This document shows, piece by piece, positions 34,098 to 43,104 of a DNA stretch of 64,000 nt. The notes beneath the pieces were generated by a model. That model worked only from the letters and a program-made list of their open reading frames with translations, did not search any database and was not told where the DNA came from. The stretch is from contig NZ_JAFFPT010000065.1 in the NCBI RefSeq assembly GCF_016918785.1, forward strand, positions 1 to 64,000. The letters are read 5' to 3'. Numbering within the stretch: position 1 is the first letter of the stretch; the number at the start of each line of letters is the position of its first letter. The stretch is from Leptospira ainazelensis (GTDB taxonomy: Bacteria; Spirochaetota; Leptospiria; Leptospirales; Leptospiraceae). A program made the position numbers and the translations under genes.

Positions 34098-35126
34098 ATG
34101 AAACGACCTGAATTCTGGCCCGCCTGGATCTTTTACATTCCCTTAGTTCCTTACGTCGTTTATCTCACGGTCCGCTACCGGGGTTTTGGAACGATCTGCG
34201 CGGCGAATCCCGGAATTCACTTAGGCGGTTTGGTGGGAGAATCCAAAAACGAAATTCTCAAAAACATCAGCTCGAAAAATATATTAAGGTTTTATAAAAT
34301 TATAAGAACGGATTCGGAAACCGATTTATTAAATATAGGCGGTTTAATCCGCAAAAATAAATTCCAATATCCTTATATACTAAAGCCGGACGCGGGACAA
34401 AGAGGTTCCGGAGTCAAACTCGTCAAAAATGAAAAAGATACGATCGCATATTTACGAGACACAAACGTGGACTTAATCCTGCAGGAGTATCATCCCGGCC
34501 CAGAAGAAGCCGGAATTTTTTACTACCGGTTTCCGGAGGAAAAAAAAGGGCATATTCTTTCCATCACCAGAAAAACGTTCCCGATCATCGAAGGAAACGG
34601 TTCGGACACGTTAGAGGAATTGATTCTGAATCATCCTAGATTTCGATATCAATGGAAAGTATTTCGGGAAAGACACGCGGCGCTCTGGAAAATAATTCTT
34701 TCCAAAGGTGAGAAAATGAGACTCGCCGAAGCGGGAAATCATTGCCAGGGAACCCTTTTTACCGATGGAAACGATCTGATCACCGATAGATTGACCGCAA
34801 AAATCGACGAGATCTCGCAGACCTTTTCCGGATTCTATTTTGGAAGATACGATATTCGTTATCGATCCGATGAAAAATTAAGAATAGGAGAAGAATTCGG
34901 AATCGTAGAATTAAACGGGATCACTTCGGAATCCACAAATCTCTACGACCCGAAATTTTCGCTCTTCGAAATGTATTCGATTCTATTCAAACAGTGGAAT
35001 CTTCTTTTTCAAATCGGTTCCCAAAACCGTAGTTTTGGAATACGCAAAACGAGTCTTTATAAGATCGTTCTAACTCTTTTCGAATTCTACGCCGGAAAGA
35101 GAAAGGTAAACGATCGTTCCGACTGA
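34098..35126 (+). CDS. ATP-grasp-fold protein
   Basis: 342-aa protein with a probable membrane-interacting N-terminus (WPAWIFYIPLVPYVVYLTV) and an ATP-grasp ligase-like body. The nucleotide-binding pattern is visible in YILKPDAGQRGSGVKLV (about residues 97-113), LQEYHPGPEEAG, and the Mg/ATP region GEEFGIVELNGITSES near the C-terminus. The frame is open 44 codons further upstream into the DinB gene, but the ATG at 34098 is the first after that stop. ATP-grasp enzymes join carboxylates to amines or thiols; the substrate is unknown. Confidence 0.7.
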   Translation: MKRPEFWPAWIFYIPLVPYVVYLTVRYRGFGTICAANPGIHLGGLVGESKNEILKNISSKNILRFYKIIRTDSETDLLNIGGLIRKNKFQYPYILKPDAGQRGSGVKLVKNEKDTIAYLRDTNVDLILQEYHPGPEEAGIFYYRFPEEKKGHILSITRKTFPIIEGNGSDTLEELILNHPRFRYQWKVFRERHAALWKIILSKGEKMRLAEAGNHCQGTLFTDGNDLITDRLTAKIDEISQTFSGFYFGRYDIRYRSDEKLRIGEEFGIVELNGITSESTNLYDPKFSLFEMYSILFKQWNLLFQIGSQNRSFGIRKTSLYKIVLTLFEFYAGKRKVNDRSD

Positions 35127-35161
35127 ATACGCGAAATTTTTTTGCGTTTGAATGGAAATAA

Positions 35162-36502
35162 ATGATTTATCTCTATCGCAAGGAGCTCAAAATATCGACC
35201 ATGACCGACCAAGTTCTAAAACTCGTTTATTACATGTTCGGAGATCCGAAGAAAAATTCTTTGGAACATAGACTGTTTAACACCGTCGCCTTTGTAAACG
35301 GGTCCCTCAATATTTTCGGCGCATTTTCTTCGTTCTATCTGGAAAACTTTATGGTCATTTTCCTTTTGAACTTTGTTTCCGGCGTCCTTCTGATGGGAAT
35401 GTATCTTATCTCTCGGATCAAAAATATTTATTACGCGTTGTTCTGGCCTTTCAACCTTACGATCCTACTCTATCTTTCCTCCATGTGGTTTTTTAACGGA
35501 GGTTCGATCGGAGGCAATCACTATTACTTCATCCCGGCTCTTGTGATCGCAACGATTCTTTTAAGAAACCATAACGTTTGGATGGTTTACTTGGTTTATG
35601 CGGCGGCAACCGCCTTTCTCTACGCAACCGAATTCTTTAATCGAGAATGGATCAACGCTTATCCCAATGAAACCGAAAGATACCTCGACGCGGGAGGAAA
35701 CTATCTTTTTGTACAGATTCTCACGGGACTTTTGATCTTTATTCTTACGCGAAACTTGAATATAGAAAGAAAAAAATCGGATGCTTTGCTCCTAAACATC
35801 CTTCCCGAAGCGGTCGCTGAAGAATTAAAAAGAAACGACTCGGTCGCGCCGGTTCGTTACGAAAGTGTCACCGTACTTTTTACGGATATGGCGGGTTTTA
35901 CTCAAATCGCAGAAACTATGACTCCCGAAGAATTGTTAAGCGAATTGGATCTTTTTTTTCGCGAGTTTGATTCTATCATTAAAAATCATCAAATGGAAAA
36001 AATCAAAACGATCGGAGACGCATATATGGCGGCGGGAGGTCTGCCTATAAAAAACAGAACTCATTGTATAGACTCCGTCCTTTGCGGATTGGAGTTTCAG
36101 AGATTTATGCTTATCAAAAGAAAGGAAAGAGAAAGTAAGAATCTTCCGTTTTGGGAGCTCAGACTCGGAATCCATACCGGCTCCGTAGTTGCGGGAGTTG
36201 TGGGAACCGATAAGTTCGCTTACGATATTTGGGGAGATACGGTCAACACGGCGAGTCGAATGGAAAGTTCGGGAATTCCGGGAGAAGTTAATGTGTCCAA
36301 TGAAACCTACGAACAGATCCAGGATTTTTTCGACTGCGAACACCGCGGAAAAATCAAGGCAAAGAACAAAGGCGAAATCGATATGTATCTCGTTAAAGGG
36401 ATTCGAGAAGGTCTTTTTGATCCTGAAAAACCTTTTCAACCAAACCAGACTTTTATGAGATTTTACGGGCAGGTTCAGAGAGGAGAATTTCCGGTCTCAT
36501 AG
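35162..36502 (+). CDS. Membrane-bound class III adenylate cyclase
   Basis: 446-aa cyclase with about six N-terminal transmembrane helices (residues 35-200) and a C-terminal class III catalytic domain (about 230-420). Metal-binding Asp residues are in LFTDMAGF and KTIGDAYM; the Lys of EKIKTIG and the Asp of YDIWGDTVN are the adenine-selecting residues, and the transition-state pair is NTASRM. So it should make cAMP, not cGMP. Leptospira genomes carry many such cyclases. The ATG at 35162 is used, though one at 35201 (MTDQVLK) is possible. Confidence 0.9.
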   Translation: MIYLYRKELKISTMTDQVLKLVYYMFGDPKKNSLEHRLFNTVAFVNGSLNIFGAFSSFYLENFMVIFLLNFVSGVLLMGMYLISRIKNIYYALFWPFNLTILLYLSSMWFFNGGSIGGNHYYFIPALVIATILLRNHNVWMVYLVYAAATAFLYATEFFNREWINAYPNETERYLDAGGNYLFVQILTGLLIFILTRNLNIERKKSDALLLNILPEAVAEELKRNDSVAPVRYESVTVLFTDMAGFTQIAETMTPEELLSELDLFFREFDSIIKNHQMEKIKTIGDAYMAAGGLPIKNRTHCIDSVLCGLEFQRFMLIKRKERESKNLPFWELRLGIHTGSVVAGVVGTDKFAYDIWGDTVNTASRMESSGIPGEVNVSNETYEQIQDFFDCEHRGKIKAKNKGEIDMYLVKGIREGLFDPEKPFQPNQTFMRFYGQVQRGEFPVS

Positions 36503-36525
36503 CCAAGCCGTAATAAAAACTTCCG

Positions 36526-37404
36526 ATGTCGCGTAATCTTCTTCGTATTAAAATTCTTACTTTTTACCTGTTAGTTCTACTGTCTTCCTGTAGAATTCCG
36601 GAGGATTTAAAGAAAAAACCGGAGGAAAGTTTTCGGAAACTCAAGGAGGAAGGGTTTATACTTCGGGAGTTCCGTTTTTCCGAAAATGGAACTCAGGTTT
36701 ACGGAGTGGCGAGCGGATGTGAATCAAGGAATCAGAATATTATAATATTCATCCATGGCTCCCCCGGCGGATGGCAAAATTACTCTTCTTATCTTGGGGA
36801 TAAGGATCTTTCGGACGTTTTTTGTATTCTTTCCGTGGATAGACCGGGATTCGGAAATTCGAGCGCGGAAATAAGCATACCCGATGTGGAAAAACAGGCC
36901 GCAATTTTATCAAAGACCATTCTTGCATTTAGAAAACAGATCTCCGACCCAAACAAAGGAAAAACGATCCTTGTCGGACATTCTTACGGCGGGCCGATTG
37001 CCGCTAGAATCGCGTCGCTTTCAGTCCTTAAAATCGAAGGTCTCCTACTCTTGGCTGCTCCTCTCAGTGGAGAAGTAGAGGAAGTTCAGTGGTATAATCG
37101 AATTGCGGATTGGGATTGGATCAAAAATTTTCTTCCTAAAGACATCAATCACAGCAACGCGGAAATGCTTCCCCTCAAAAAACAGCTTACGGAGCTTGAA
37201 CCGTTTTGGAAGAATATACGTTGCAAGACGATTCTGATTCATGGAAAAGAAGATTCTCTCGTTCCTTATCAAAACTTAGAATTCTTTCAGACTCAACTTT
37301 CCAAAACTTTTCTCAAGACGATCTCTTTGGAAGATGAGAATCACTTTATCCCGTGGACTCAGAAAGACCTAATTCGTAAGACTCTTCTTGAATTCCTTAA
37401 ATAA
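36526..37404 (+). CDS. Alpha/beta-hydrolase lipoprotein
   Basis: 292-aa serine hydrolase with a lipoprotein signal (lipobox LSSC, Cys22). Catalytic elements: oxyanion region FIHGSPGGWQNYS, nucleophile elbow VGHSYGGP (Ser near residue 151), acid in HGKEDSLVP and His in DENHFIPW. The substrate is likely an ester or small amide; the membrane anchor suggests action on environmental or envelope lipids. It lies 23 nt after the cyclase gene on the same strand. Confidence 0.85.
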   Translation: MSRNLLRIKILTFYLLVLLSSCRIPEDLKKKPEESFRKLKEEGFILREFRFSENGTQVYGVASGCESRNQNIIIFIHGSPGGWQNYSSYLGDKDLSDVFCILSVDRPGFGNSSAEISIPDVEKQAAILSKTILAFRKQISDPNKGKTILVGHSYGGPIAARIASLSVLKIEGLLLLAAPLSGEVEEVQWYNRIADWDWIKNFLPKDINHSNAEMLPLKKQLTELEPFWKNIRCKTILIHGKEDSLVPYQNLEFFQTQLSKTFLKTISLEDENHFIPWTQKDLIRKTLLEFLK

Positions 37405-37570
37405 CTTTTATTACCTTGAATCAAGGGAAGAGCATTGTTTTCGGAATACCGACGACTTAGAAATCGTATATTCTGAAGCGCATAACAAAATGGTAACGAG
37501 GCTAAACTCAAAACAAAGTTGACTCTTCGAGAATCGATCCAACGGAATCAAATTAACAATGGAAAAGAAT

Positions 37571-37600
37571 GAAACCTGTCTCATGGCCGAGACAGGTTTC
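37571..37600 (-). terminator. Hairpin at the left end of the tail cluster
   Basis: Perfect 12-bp stem GAAACCTGTCTC/GAGACAGGTTTC with a 6-nt loop. On the minus strand it is followed by ATTCTTTTCC. It lies ~110 bp beyond the last tail gene and so probably ends the 13-kb tail operon; it also separates it from the hydrolase gene. Confidence 0.7.
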
Positions 37601-37710
37601 AAATCGGAAGGATGCAGATTCTAGAGTAGAGTTTTTTCCAATTTAGAATTTATAGATCTTCGACTGCTTCCTTCGACAGGAACACAACCGAAGTTTAACG
37701 CCGATGGTAA

Positions 37711-38430
37711 TCATTCCCAACCGGAATTCAGATCGATCTCTTGCAATCCTTCGAAAGACGCGACTGCACGAATTCTGGATTTTAGTTTGTTCGCTTTCCG
37801 TAACAATTCACCTTTTCTAATAACTCCATCGTTTAATACTTCCCGCATTTGTTCGGTTGTATGAATTCTAAACTCATCAAAACCGGATGCATCCTTACAT
37901 TTGTAAAAGACATCGATCCCCAAGGAAACGGATTCCATCAAGTTGAGTTGATCCTCTCGATCGAATGAATAATGATGAGACGTTCCCAATGCATTCGACA
38001 AAAAACCCGACACGATTTTTCCGGAAACGATTTGATTGAGCCGCTCGATCGATTCTTTCTTTTTTTGATCGATATCCAGTTTCCATCCCGATTCCGTATG
38101 GATCTGATGCAAAATCATATTTCCGTTCTCGTCACAATGCGGCTTCTCTTCGGTCTCAAACTCCGAATCCATCTCATCGTTCCAGTTTTGAAGAATTCTT
38201 TCCTTCCCGGTAATTTTGTTATAAATGATTTTGGGTTGAAAGTCCTGCGCGACTCCGTCTGCAAACACCGCTTTGAAAGGTTCCTCAATCTGCGGATTAT
38301 AGTGAAGCGCGTAGACGACCTCGTGTTGATCTCCGTTGAACGCGTGCCAGACATCCTTTCCCGCTAATCTCCGTGGATCCGAATTGATCCAAACGACTTT
38401 GTTACTTTCCTTTTCGATAATATAGTTCAT
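37711..38430 (-). CDS. Tail fiber assembly-type protein (DUF4376-like)
   Basis: 239-aa protein with a C-terminal domain of the kind found in phage tail-fiber assembly or fiber-associated proteins: SNALGTSHHYSFDREDQLNLME, quoted in part as ALGTSHHYSFDREDQLNL, then FRIHTTEQMREVLNDG and a final LKSRIRA helix. The N-terminal ~100 residues are not recognised. It overlaps the last collar fiber gene by 4 nt (ATGA), as Tfa-type chaperones do with their fibers, which supports a role in fiber folding or attachment. Confidence 0.75.
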   Translation of the reverse strand: MNYIIEKESNKVVWINSDPRRLAGKDVWHAFNGDQHEVVYALHYNPQIEEPFKAVFADGVAQDFQPKIIYNKITGKERILQNWNDEMDSEFETEEKPHCDENGNMILHQIHTESGWKLDIDQKKKESIERLNQIVSGKIVSGFLSNALGTSHHYSFDREDQLNLMESVSLGIDVFYKCKDASGFDEFRIHTTEQMREVLNDGVIRKGELLRKANKLKSRIRAVASFEGLQEIDLNSGWE

Positions 38431-39281
38431 GCTACCCTCACTTTGTATTTTACTGCTACATAGGCAGGAGTGGTTTCGTTTCCGGTACGCGGTGTTCCGT
38501 TATTATATGCAACGGCGTAATCTGTCGTAGAGCGATAATTTGCCCCAACAAAGCCGGCTCCCCCGGTAGGACCGGCGGTATAGTTATAAGGAAATCCGTT
38601 CAATACCTGATGTCCATGTTCTTGAAATTGATCTTGTCCTTCAAATCCAATCGCCCCGCCATCATAATTACCACCCGCGGCTTTCGCTCTTGCCCCATGC
38701 GTCCCTGCGCCTCTCGCAAAAATTCCTCTTCGATCGGGCACGTTGTATGTCGTCGCCCCATCGCCGAATCCGTATTCGGTATTTACGATCATCTCTCCTG
38801 ATTGCGAAGAGGTTAGATCGATAATGCCTCCTGTTGGAGTCGACGATATCTGAAAGTCGTTTGTGGTTGGATTTCGAACATAGTATTTGGTCAAAGCGGC
38901 AATCCCTCCCCCGGTAAAAGCAAACGTAACCAGTTGTCCTTCCATCAGTCCATGGGAAGTTACGCTGATTCTATCCGTTGCCGGTGCGATCCCCGTAACA
39001 TTTCTACGAACTAAATTCCAAAGCGCCGAATATGTAGCCCTTGAAATTGTTTGCGCATTTGCCTCTTTAAAAAGAATCGAAGAAACTTGATCGAGATTAT
39101 CCTCTATGATTCCTCCCAACGGGACTTGCGCCGCCGAAAGGTTGATATCCGTCTGATCGATCCTGTCTTTTAGATATTGATCGTTTTCATACTGTCGATC
39201 GATTTCTTCGTCCAACATATCTCCGTCGGCGGGGGTATTTTTACTCCACGTTCTGGTCTTACTCGGATTGAATACTGCCAT
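38427..39281 (-). CDS. Tail collar fiber protein, copy B
   Basis: 284-aa tail fiber with a phage tail collar domain: GFGDGATTYNVPDRRGIFARGAG (key parts GDGATTYNVPDRRG and FARGAG) near residues 170-195, then FEGQDQFQEHGH and a C-terminal strand AVKYKVRVA. It is a paralog of the next gene upstream. The N-terminal baseplate-attachment segment (KTRTWSKNTPADGD) and the collar are nearly identical, but the tip between HGH and NGTPRTGNETTPAY differs completely. The tip is the expected receptor-binding part. Confidence 0.88.
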   Translation of the reverse strand: MAVFNPSKTRTWSKNTPADGDMLDEEIDRQYENDQYLKDRIDQTDINLSAAQVPLGGIIEDNLDQVSSILFKEANAQTISRATYSALWNLVRRNVTGIAPATDRISVTSHGLMEGQLVTFAFTGGGIAALTKYYVRNPTTNDFQISSTPTGGIIDLTSSQSGEMIVNTEYGFGDGATTYNVPDRRGIFARGAGTHGARAKAAGGNYDGGAIGFEGQDQFQEHGHQVLNGFPYNYTAGPTGGAGFVGANYRSTTDYAVAYNNGTPRTGNETTPAYVAVKYKVRVA

Positions 39282-39415
39282 ACTTACTCCTTAAAATTAT
39301 TAAATTATTCTAATTCTCTTATTTAGTTTTATTTATAATAAGTCTCTACAAACGGGCTCCCGTGAATCTTTAGCTTTTGTTTAAAATAAAACATCAATAC
39401 GATCCGCCTCCTTTT

Positions 39416-40300
39416 TCATACCACCCGTACCTTGTATTTTACCGCGATGTATGCGGGTGTGGTTTCGTTCCCGGTTCGTGGAGTTCCATTGGTGCCGTCT
39501 GTGTTTAAGTTACGAACAGGTTGACCTGTTGGCCCTCCTCCGGAAAATAAAGTGCTAATATTAGCGGATGACGTATTAAAATGCACAGTTGAGGACCCGT
39601 TAGCCCCACCCGCCTCACCCCAAAGTTCATGGCCATGCCCCTGTCCTTGATCCTGACCTTCAAATCCTACCGGTCCTCCGTCATAATTTCCGCCTGCTGC
39701 TTTTGCACGAGTTCCGTGAACACCCGCACCTCTTGCAAAGACTCCTCTACGATCTGGAACGTTATACGTAGTCGCCCCGTCGCCGAAACCGTATTCAACG
39801 TTGACAATCATCTCCCCCGTTTGGGAAGACGTAAGATCAATGATACTCCCTGTCGGAGTTGCGGAAATCTGAAAGTCGTTTGTATTCGGATTTCGAACAT
39901 AGTATTTTGTAAGAGCCGTAACTCCACCGCCTGTAAATGAAAATTTTACGAGCTGACCATCTATACAGCCATGTTCGGTCACGCTGATTCGATCCGTTGC
40001 CGGGGTAATCCCAATTACGTTTCTTCGAACTGAATTCCAGAGAGCCGAAAACGTAGTTCTGGAAATTCCTTGCGCGTCCGCTTCTTTGAAATAAGCGCTC
40101 GGAGCTAGATTCAAATTGTCCTCTATGATACTTCCTAACGGCAAAATTAGGTTTAAGAAATTTGTTTCAGCGATATCGATACGATCTTTTAAATACTGCA
40201 AACTCTCATATTGACGATCTATTTCGTCGTCCAAAAGATCTCCGTCCGCAGGAGTATTTTTTGTCCACGTTCTGGTTTTTGAAGAATTGAATACCGCCAT
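39416..40300 (-). CDS. Tail collar fiber protein, copy A
   Basis: 294-aa paralog of the downstream fiber, with the same N-terminus (KTRTWTKNTPADGD), collar (GDGATTYNVPDRRG) and closing NGTPRTGNETTPAY. The tip (about residues 229-270, Gly/Ser/Asn-rich, ELWGEAGGANGSSTVHF and following) is a different sequence from copy B and longer. The two genes are separated by 134 bp of AT-rich non-coding DNA, the only sizeable gap in the 3' half of the operon, which may be a recombination point or local promoter. Confidence 0.88.
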   Translation of the reverse strand: MAVFNSSKTRTWTKNTPADGDLLDDEIDRQYESLQYLKDRIDIAETNFLNLILPLGSIIEDNLNLAPSAYFKEADAQGISRTTFSALWNSVRRNVIGITPATDRISVTEHGCIDGQLVKFSFTGGGVTALTKYYVRNPNTNDFQISATPTGSIIDLTSSQTGEMIVNVEYGFGDGATTYNVPDRRGVFARGAGVHGTRAKAAGGNYDGGPVGFEGQDQGQGHGHELWGEAGGANGSSTVHFNTSSANISTLFSGGGPTGQPVRNLNTDGTNGTPRTGNETTPAYIAVKYKVRVV

Positions 40301-40302
40301 AT

Positions 40303-40584
40303 CTACCCCATTAAGTCCTGTTTAAATATAATGAATCTTTCATATACTTTCGCGGGTTGTTCGATCGAAAAATAGGACTGTAACCGTTTTTTGATCTGCT
40401 TCGTATCCATATCTCGGACAAATTCCGTTTCCGGACCAGATCTCGAGCGCCTCCAACCTTTGTTCTCGCAATAACTAAACAATCCTTCCTCCGATCGAAA
40501 AGCGGCGATCGGTAACAATTCGATTCTGATCGTTTCCTTTCCCGCGATTTCGATGTTTGTTTCCCTGACTAAGATCCAAATCAT
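40303..40584 (-). CDS. Small tail-cluster protein, unknown
   Basis: 93-aa soluble protein (MIWILVRETNIEIAGKE to FIIFKQDLMG). No motif recognised. It overlaps the gpI-like gene by 4 nt and lies directly upstream of the first fiber gene, so it may be a small baseplate-fiber connector or chaperone. Assignment rests on position only. Confidence 0.6.
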   Translation of the reverse strand: MIWILVRETNIEIAGKETIRIELLPIAAFRSEEGLFSYCENKGWRRSRSGPETEFVRDMDTKQIKKRLQSYFSIEQPAKVYERFIIFKQDLMG

Positions 40585-41549
40585 AGAAATTCCTCGCGGA
40601 TTATGAATTCATAAAGAATCAAATTGTCCTTAGATTTTGCTGGAAACGTTTTGAGAAACAAAAGATTTCCTTCCTCGTCAAACAATCCGATTTCATCGAT
40701 ATCGTAACCGACCAGCTCGGCTTGTTTAATCGTGGATTTGAAAATTCTCGATCCGTCCGGATTGTTTTGGATTTCGACTAACTTGCGAAATACTTCGTTC
40801 TGTAAGGCCGTATCCCCCGGTTGAGGGGCCCTCGGTTCTTCCAGATTGGTCGCACCAAAGGCAATCTCGTAAGGAAGAATTTTGACTTTATCCCCGGAAA
40901 GAAGCGTGGATCCGTTCCAATTCCATGTTCCATCCATGTCGACATTCCGTAGTGCTGAACCGTACAAACGACCGTCTAACGTAGAGGTCTCAAATCGATA
41001 ACTGATGATCGAACGGACTCCTCCCGCGCGGATCTGAGAAATCGCCAAATTGAACTCCGGCGCTACGATCAGCGTGTCGACGTCGCCTTTAAAAATTACT
41101 CGAATCGTAGCCGGTCTTTTTGTATTACCTGACAACGGATAATCTCCGTTCAGCATAAGAGTCCCGTCCAAAAGCATCGGAACTCCTCCGTAACAAAGCT
41201 CTTGGATTTCGTATAACGTTCCCGTGCCGGCAAGGATTTGAGATCCGATTTCGTTCATCGAAAAGATATCACCTTTCGATTTTCTTTTTTGTCTTGCAAT
41301 CGAAAGAAAAACACGGTATCTAAAATCATCGGTCCCGTTTCGGGATTGTTTTAGATTCTTACCGATCAGATCCAAAACGGCTCCGCTCCGATTTCTGTAA
41401 TCTGCGATACCTCGAATCGAATCTAAGACGGAATAGATTTCGTCGAGCTGGTCCAATTCCGTTCGCCACTTTTTACCCAAGTTCGAATCAGAGTCCTGAT
41501 TAAAAAGAGAAGAAGGATATTTCTTTAAGACGTCTTCCAGATGTGTCAT
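40581..41549 (-). CDS. gpI-like baseplate protein with fiber-linking domain
   Basis: 322-aa protein after baseplate J, where gpI-type proteins sit in P2/Mu-like phages. The N-terminal part (IRGIADYRNRSGAVLDLIGKNL, quoted in part as SGAVLDLIGKNLKQSRNG, with DFRYRVFLSIARQK) matches the gpI/DUF2612 pattern. The C-terminal third (GATNLEEPRAPQPGDTAL, IDEIGLFDEEGNLLF) resembles the N-terminal domain of gpH tail fibers. So it looks like a fusion linking baseplate to fiber. It overlaps both neighbours by 4 nt. Confidence 0.75.
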   Translation of the reverse strand: MTHLEDVLKKYPSSLFNQDSDSNLGKKWRTELDQLDEIYSVLDSIRGIADYRNRSGAVLDLIGKNLKQSRNGTDDFRYRVFLSIARQKRKSKGDIFSMNEIGSQILAGTGTLYEIQELCYGGVPMLLDGTLMLNGDYPLSGNTKRPATIRVIFKGDVDTLIVAPEFNLAISQIRAGGVRSIISYRFETSTLDGRLYGSALRNVDMDGTWNWNGSTLLSGDKVKILPYEIAFGATNLEEPRAPQPGDTALQNEVFRKLVEIQNNPDGSRIFKSTIKQAELVGYDIDEIGLFDEEGNLLFLKTFPAKSKDNLILYEFIIREEFL

Positions 41550-42760
41550 ATAAAGTTTACCTGAATATTAGCCGTAATCAACTTGGCACGTTGTCTGCTA
41601 TTGATTACCAGTGTATCCAACAAACCCGAAGAAGAAAAACCTACCTTTGCGTTCATCGATTTGATTCCGAGAACTTTCACTGAATCGTATTCATTCAAAC
41701 CGCTCTGGGCCGCGATCAGCTTCCATGCGAATACGTCGGCTCCCGTTCCATCCCCTTTGAATGCGGTTGAAATCGGACCGATCGTATCCAATCCTCCGAT
41801 AACTTTGATACAATTCGTTTTTACGATTGTCTCCGCCCCCGGAACCCAAAGCGCTAAATCTTTTACGATATCCAACGTTACAAAAATGAAAACATCTTCC
41901 GGACGGTTGAAGTAATAAGTTCTTGGAACGCCTTTATTGTCCAATAGGGTCGCCATCTCGGAGCCAAACGCCTCGATACCTCCCGGCCAGTTTTTCAAAA
42001 AGACATCTCCGATTTCCTCGGGGCTACCTCCTTCGATCACTGCTTCCATTGAATGAGGAGGTCTTCCGTCCTCATCGACAAAATCGGAAGCATTCTCATA
42101 AACAACCGCATTCAAAATGGATTCCAAGTTATTAAGCGCGCCTTGAACATTCGCTGCGGAAGAACCTCCGTTTACCCCTTCTTGGATAAAACGATTTAGA
42201 AATTCGTAATCCGTTTCGATCGACCGACCGCCTCGGGCCGGTTCCGGATTGGTTACGGAATCCACTCCGCTGATCGGAGTATTGATCGAATCGATTGTGT
42301 TAGCCAATACATTTCCCGCCACGCCATATTCGATTTCTACAGCCTGTGCATTGACAAGACTCGTTCCACCCGAAATCGCACCGGATTCAATCGTGATAAA
42401 AAGAATACCTGACCCGGTCTGACAAATCACTCCGATCGGAATCAACGCGCCATCCAGTCCTGAAAACTGCAGTGCGACGATAGAACGTTTTGCGGGTTGG
42501 CGCTCCGAACCGAGCGGATTCAAAACTCGATCCAGGGAAACCCCGGTTGCAGTATGCGCGAAGTTGGAATAAAAAACCGCCTCAGCGAGTTGATGAATCT
42601 TATCGAGTTCGTCGGCGAGAATTCTCATTCGGATTCCGTCCTCGCTCACGATCGAAAGATCGATATCGTTTCCTAACCGCGTCTTATAATTTTCTTCCAG
42701 TTCGGATAGGATCTCGTCCCTGGTTTTTCTAATAAATCCCTGCTCAGTAACGCCTGACAT
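41546..42760 (-). CDS. Baseplate J-like protein
   Basis: 404-aa gpJ-type baseplate wedge protein. Typical features: N-terminal LEENYKTRLGNDIDLS, TATGVSLDRVLNPLGSERQPA (in part), the beta-rich middle ending GVAGNVLANTIDSI, and ARGGRSIETDYEFLNRF, which match the family motif for the trimerisation region. Such proteins form the wedge ring around the hub and couple sheath contraction to baseplate change. Its start overlaps the gp25 stop by 1 nt. Confidence 0.92.
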   Translation of the reverse strand: MSGVTEQGFIRKTRDEILSELEENYKTRLGNDIDLSIVSEDGIRMRILADELDKIHQLAEAVFYSNFAHTATGVSLDRVLNPLGSERQPAKRSIVALQFSGLDGALIPIGVICQTGSGILFITIESGAISGGTSLVNAQAVEIEYGVAGNVLANTIDSINTPISGVDSVTNPEPARGGRSIETDYEFLNRFIQEGVNGGSSAANVQGALNNLESILNAVVYENASDFVDEDGRPPHSMEAVIEGGSPEEIGDVFLKNWPGGIEAFGSEMATLLDNKGVPRTYYFNRPEDVFIFVTLDIVKDLALWVPGAETIVKTNCIKVIGGLDTIGPISTAFKGDGTGADVFAWKLIAAQSGLNEYDSVKVLGIKSMNAKVGFSSSGLLDTLVINSRQRAKLITANIQVNFI

Positions 42761-43104
42761 TATAATTCCTCCGTAACAATTCCGTAGATAGTAGTTGCAA
42801 TAAATCGAATATTTATAGTTCTTTTGTTGGTATCGTTTTCCACCAATTCGATACTGTTGACCGAAATCGTCTCCGGATCCTTTTGGATGATTTTTTTGAT
42901 TTCGACCAAAATTCTTTCGTTAGGAATCTTCGAGGAAAAGACCGTTTGCCAATCAATTCCGGCTAACGGTTCGTATACGGATTCGGAAAGGGAAAGCCGA
43001 ATCGAATGTTTGATTCTTTGAGAATAGTATTCCAAACCCTCAATCACGACCGGTTTCCCGTTCATCCGAACTACGTCCCCGTTTTCAACCTTTAGTCCCT
43101 TCAT
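42760..43104 (-). CDS. gp25/gpW-like baseplate wedge protein
   Basis: 114-aa protein of the gpW/gp25 lysozyme-like baseplate family. The motif YYSQRIKHSIRLSLSESVYEP followed by LAGIDWQTVF (both in part) around residues 27-53 and the final VNSIELVENDTNKRTINI pattern are characteristic. It nucleates sheath assembly at the baseplate. It overlaps the spike gene by 4 nt. Confidence 0.85.
   Translation of the reverse strand: MKGLKVENGDVVRMNGKPVVIEGLEYYSQRIKHSIRLSLSESVYEPLAGIDWQTVFSSKIPNERILVEIKKIIQKDPETISVNSIELVENDTNKRTINIRFIATTIYGIVTEEL

Noticed and set aside
37482..37497. ATAAC/GTAAC pair with 11-bp period after the hydrolase gene
   Set aside because: No -10 box at the right distance and no gene downstream on that strand; likely chance.
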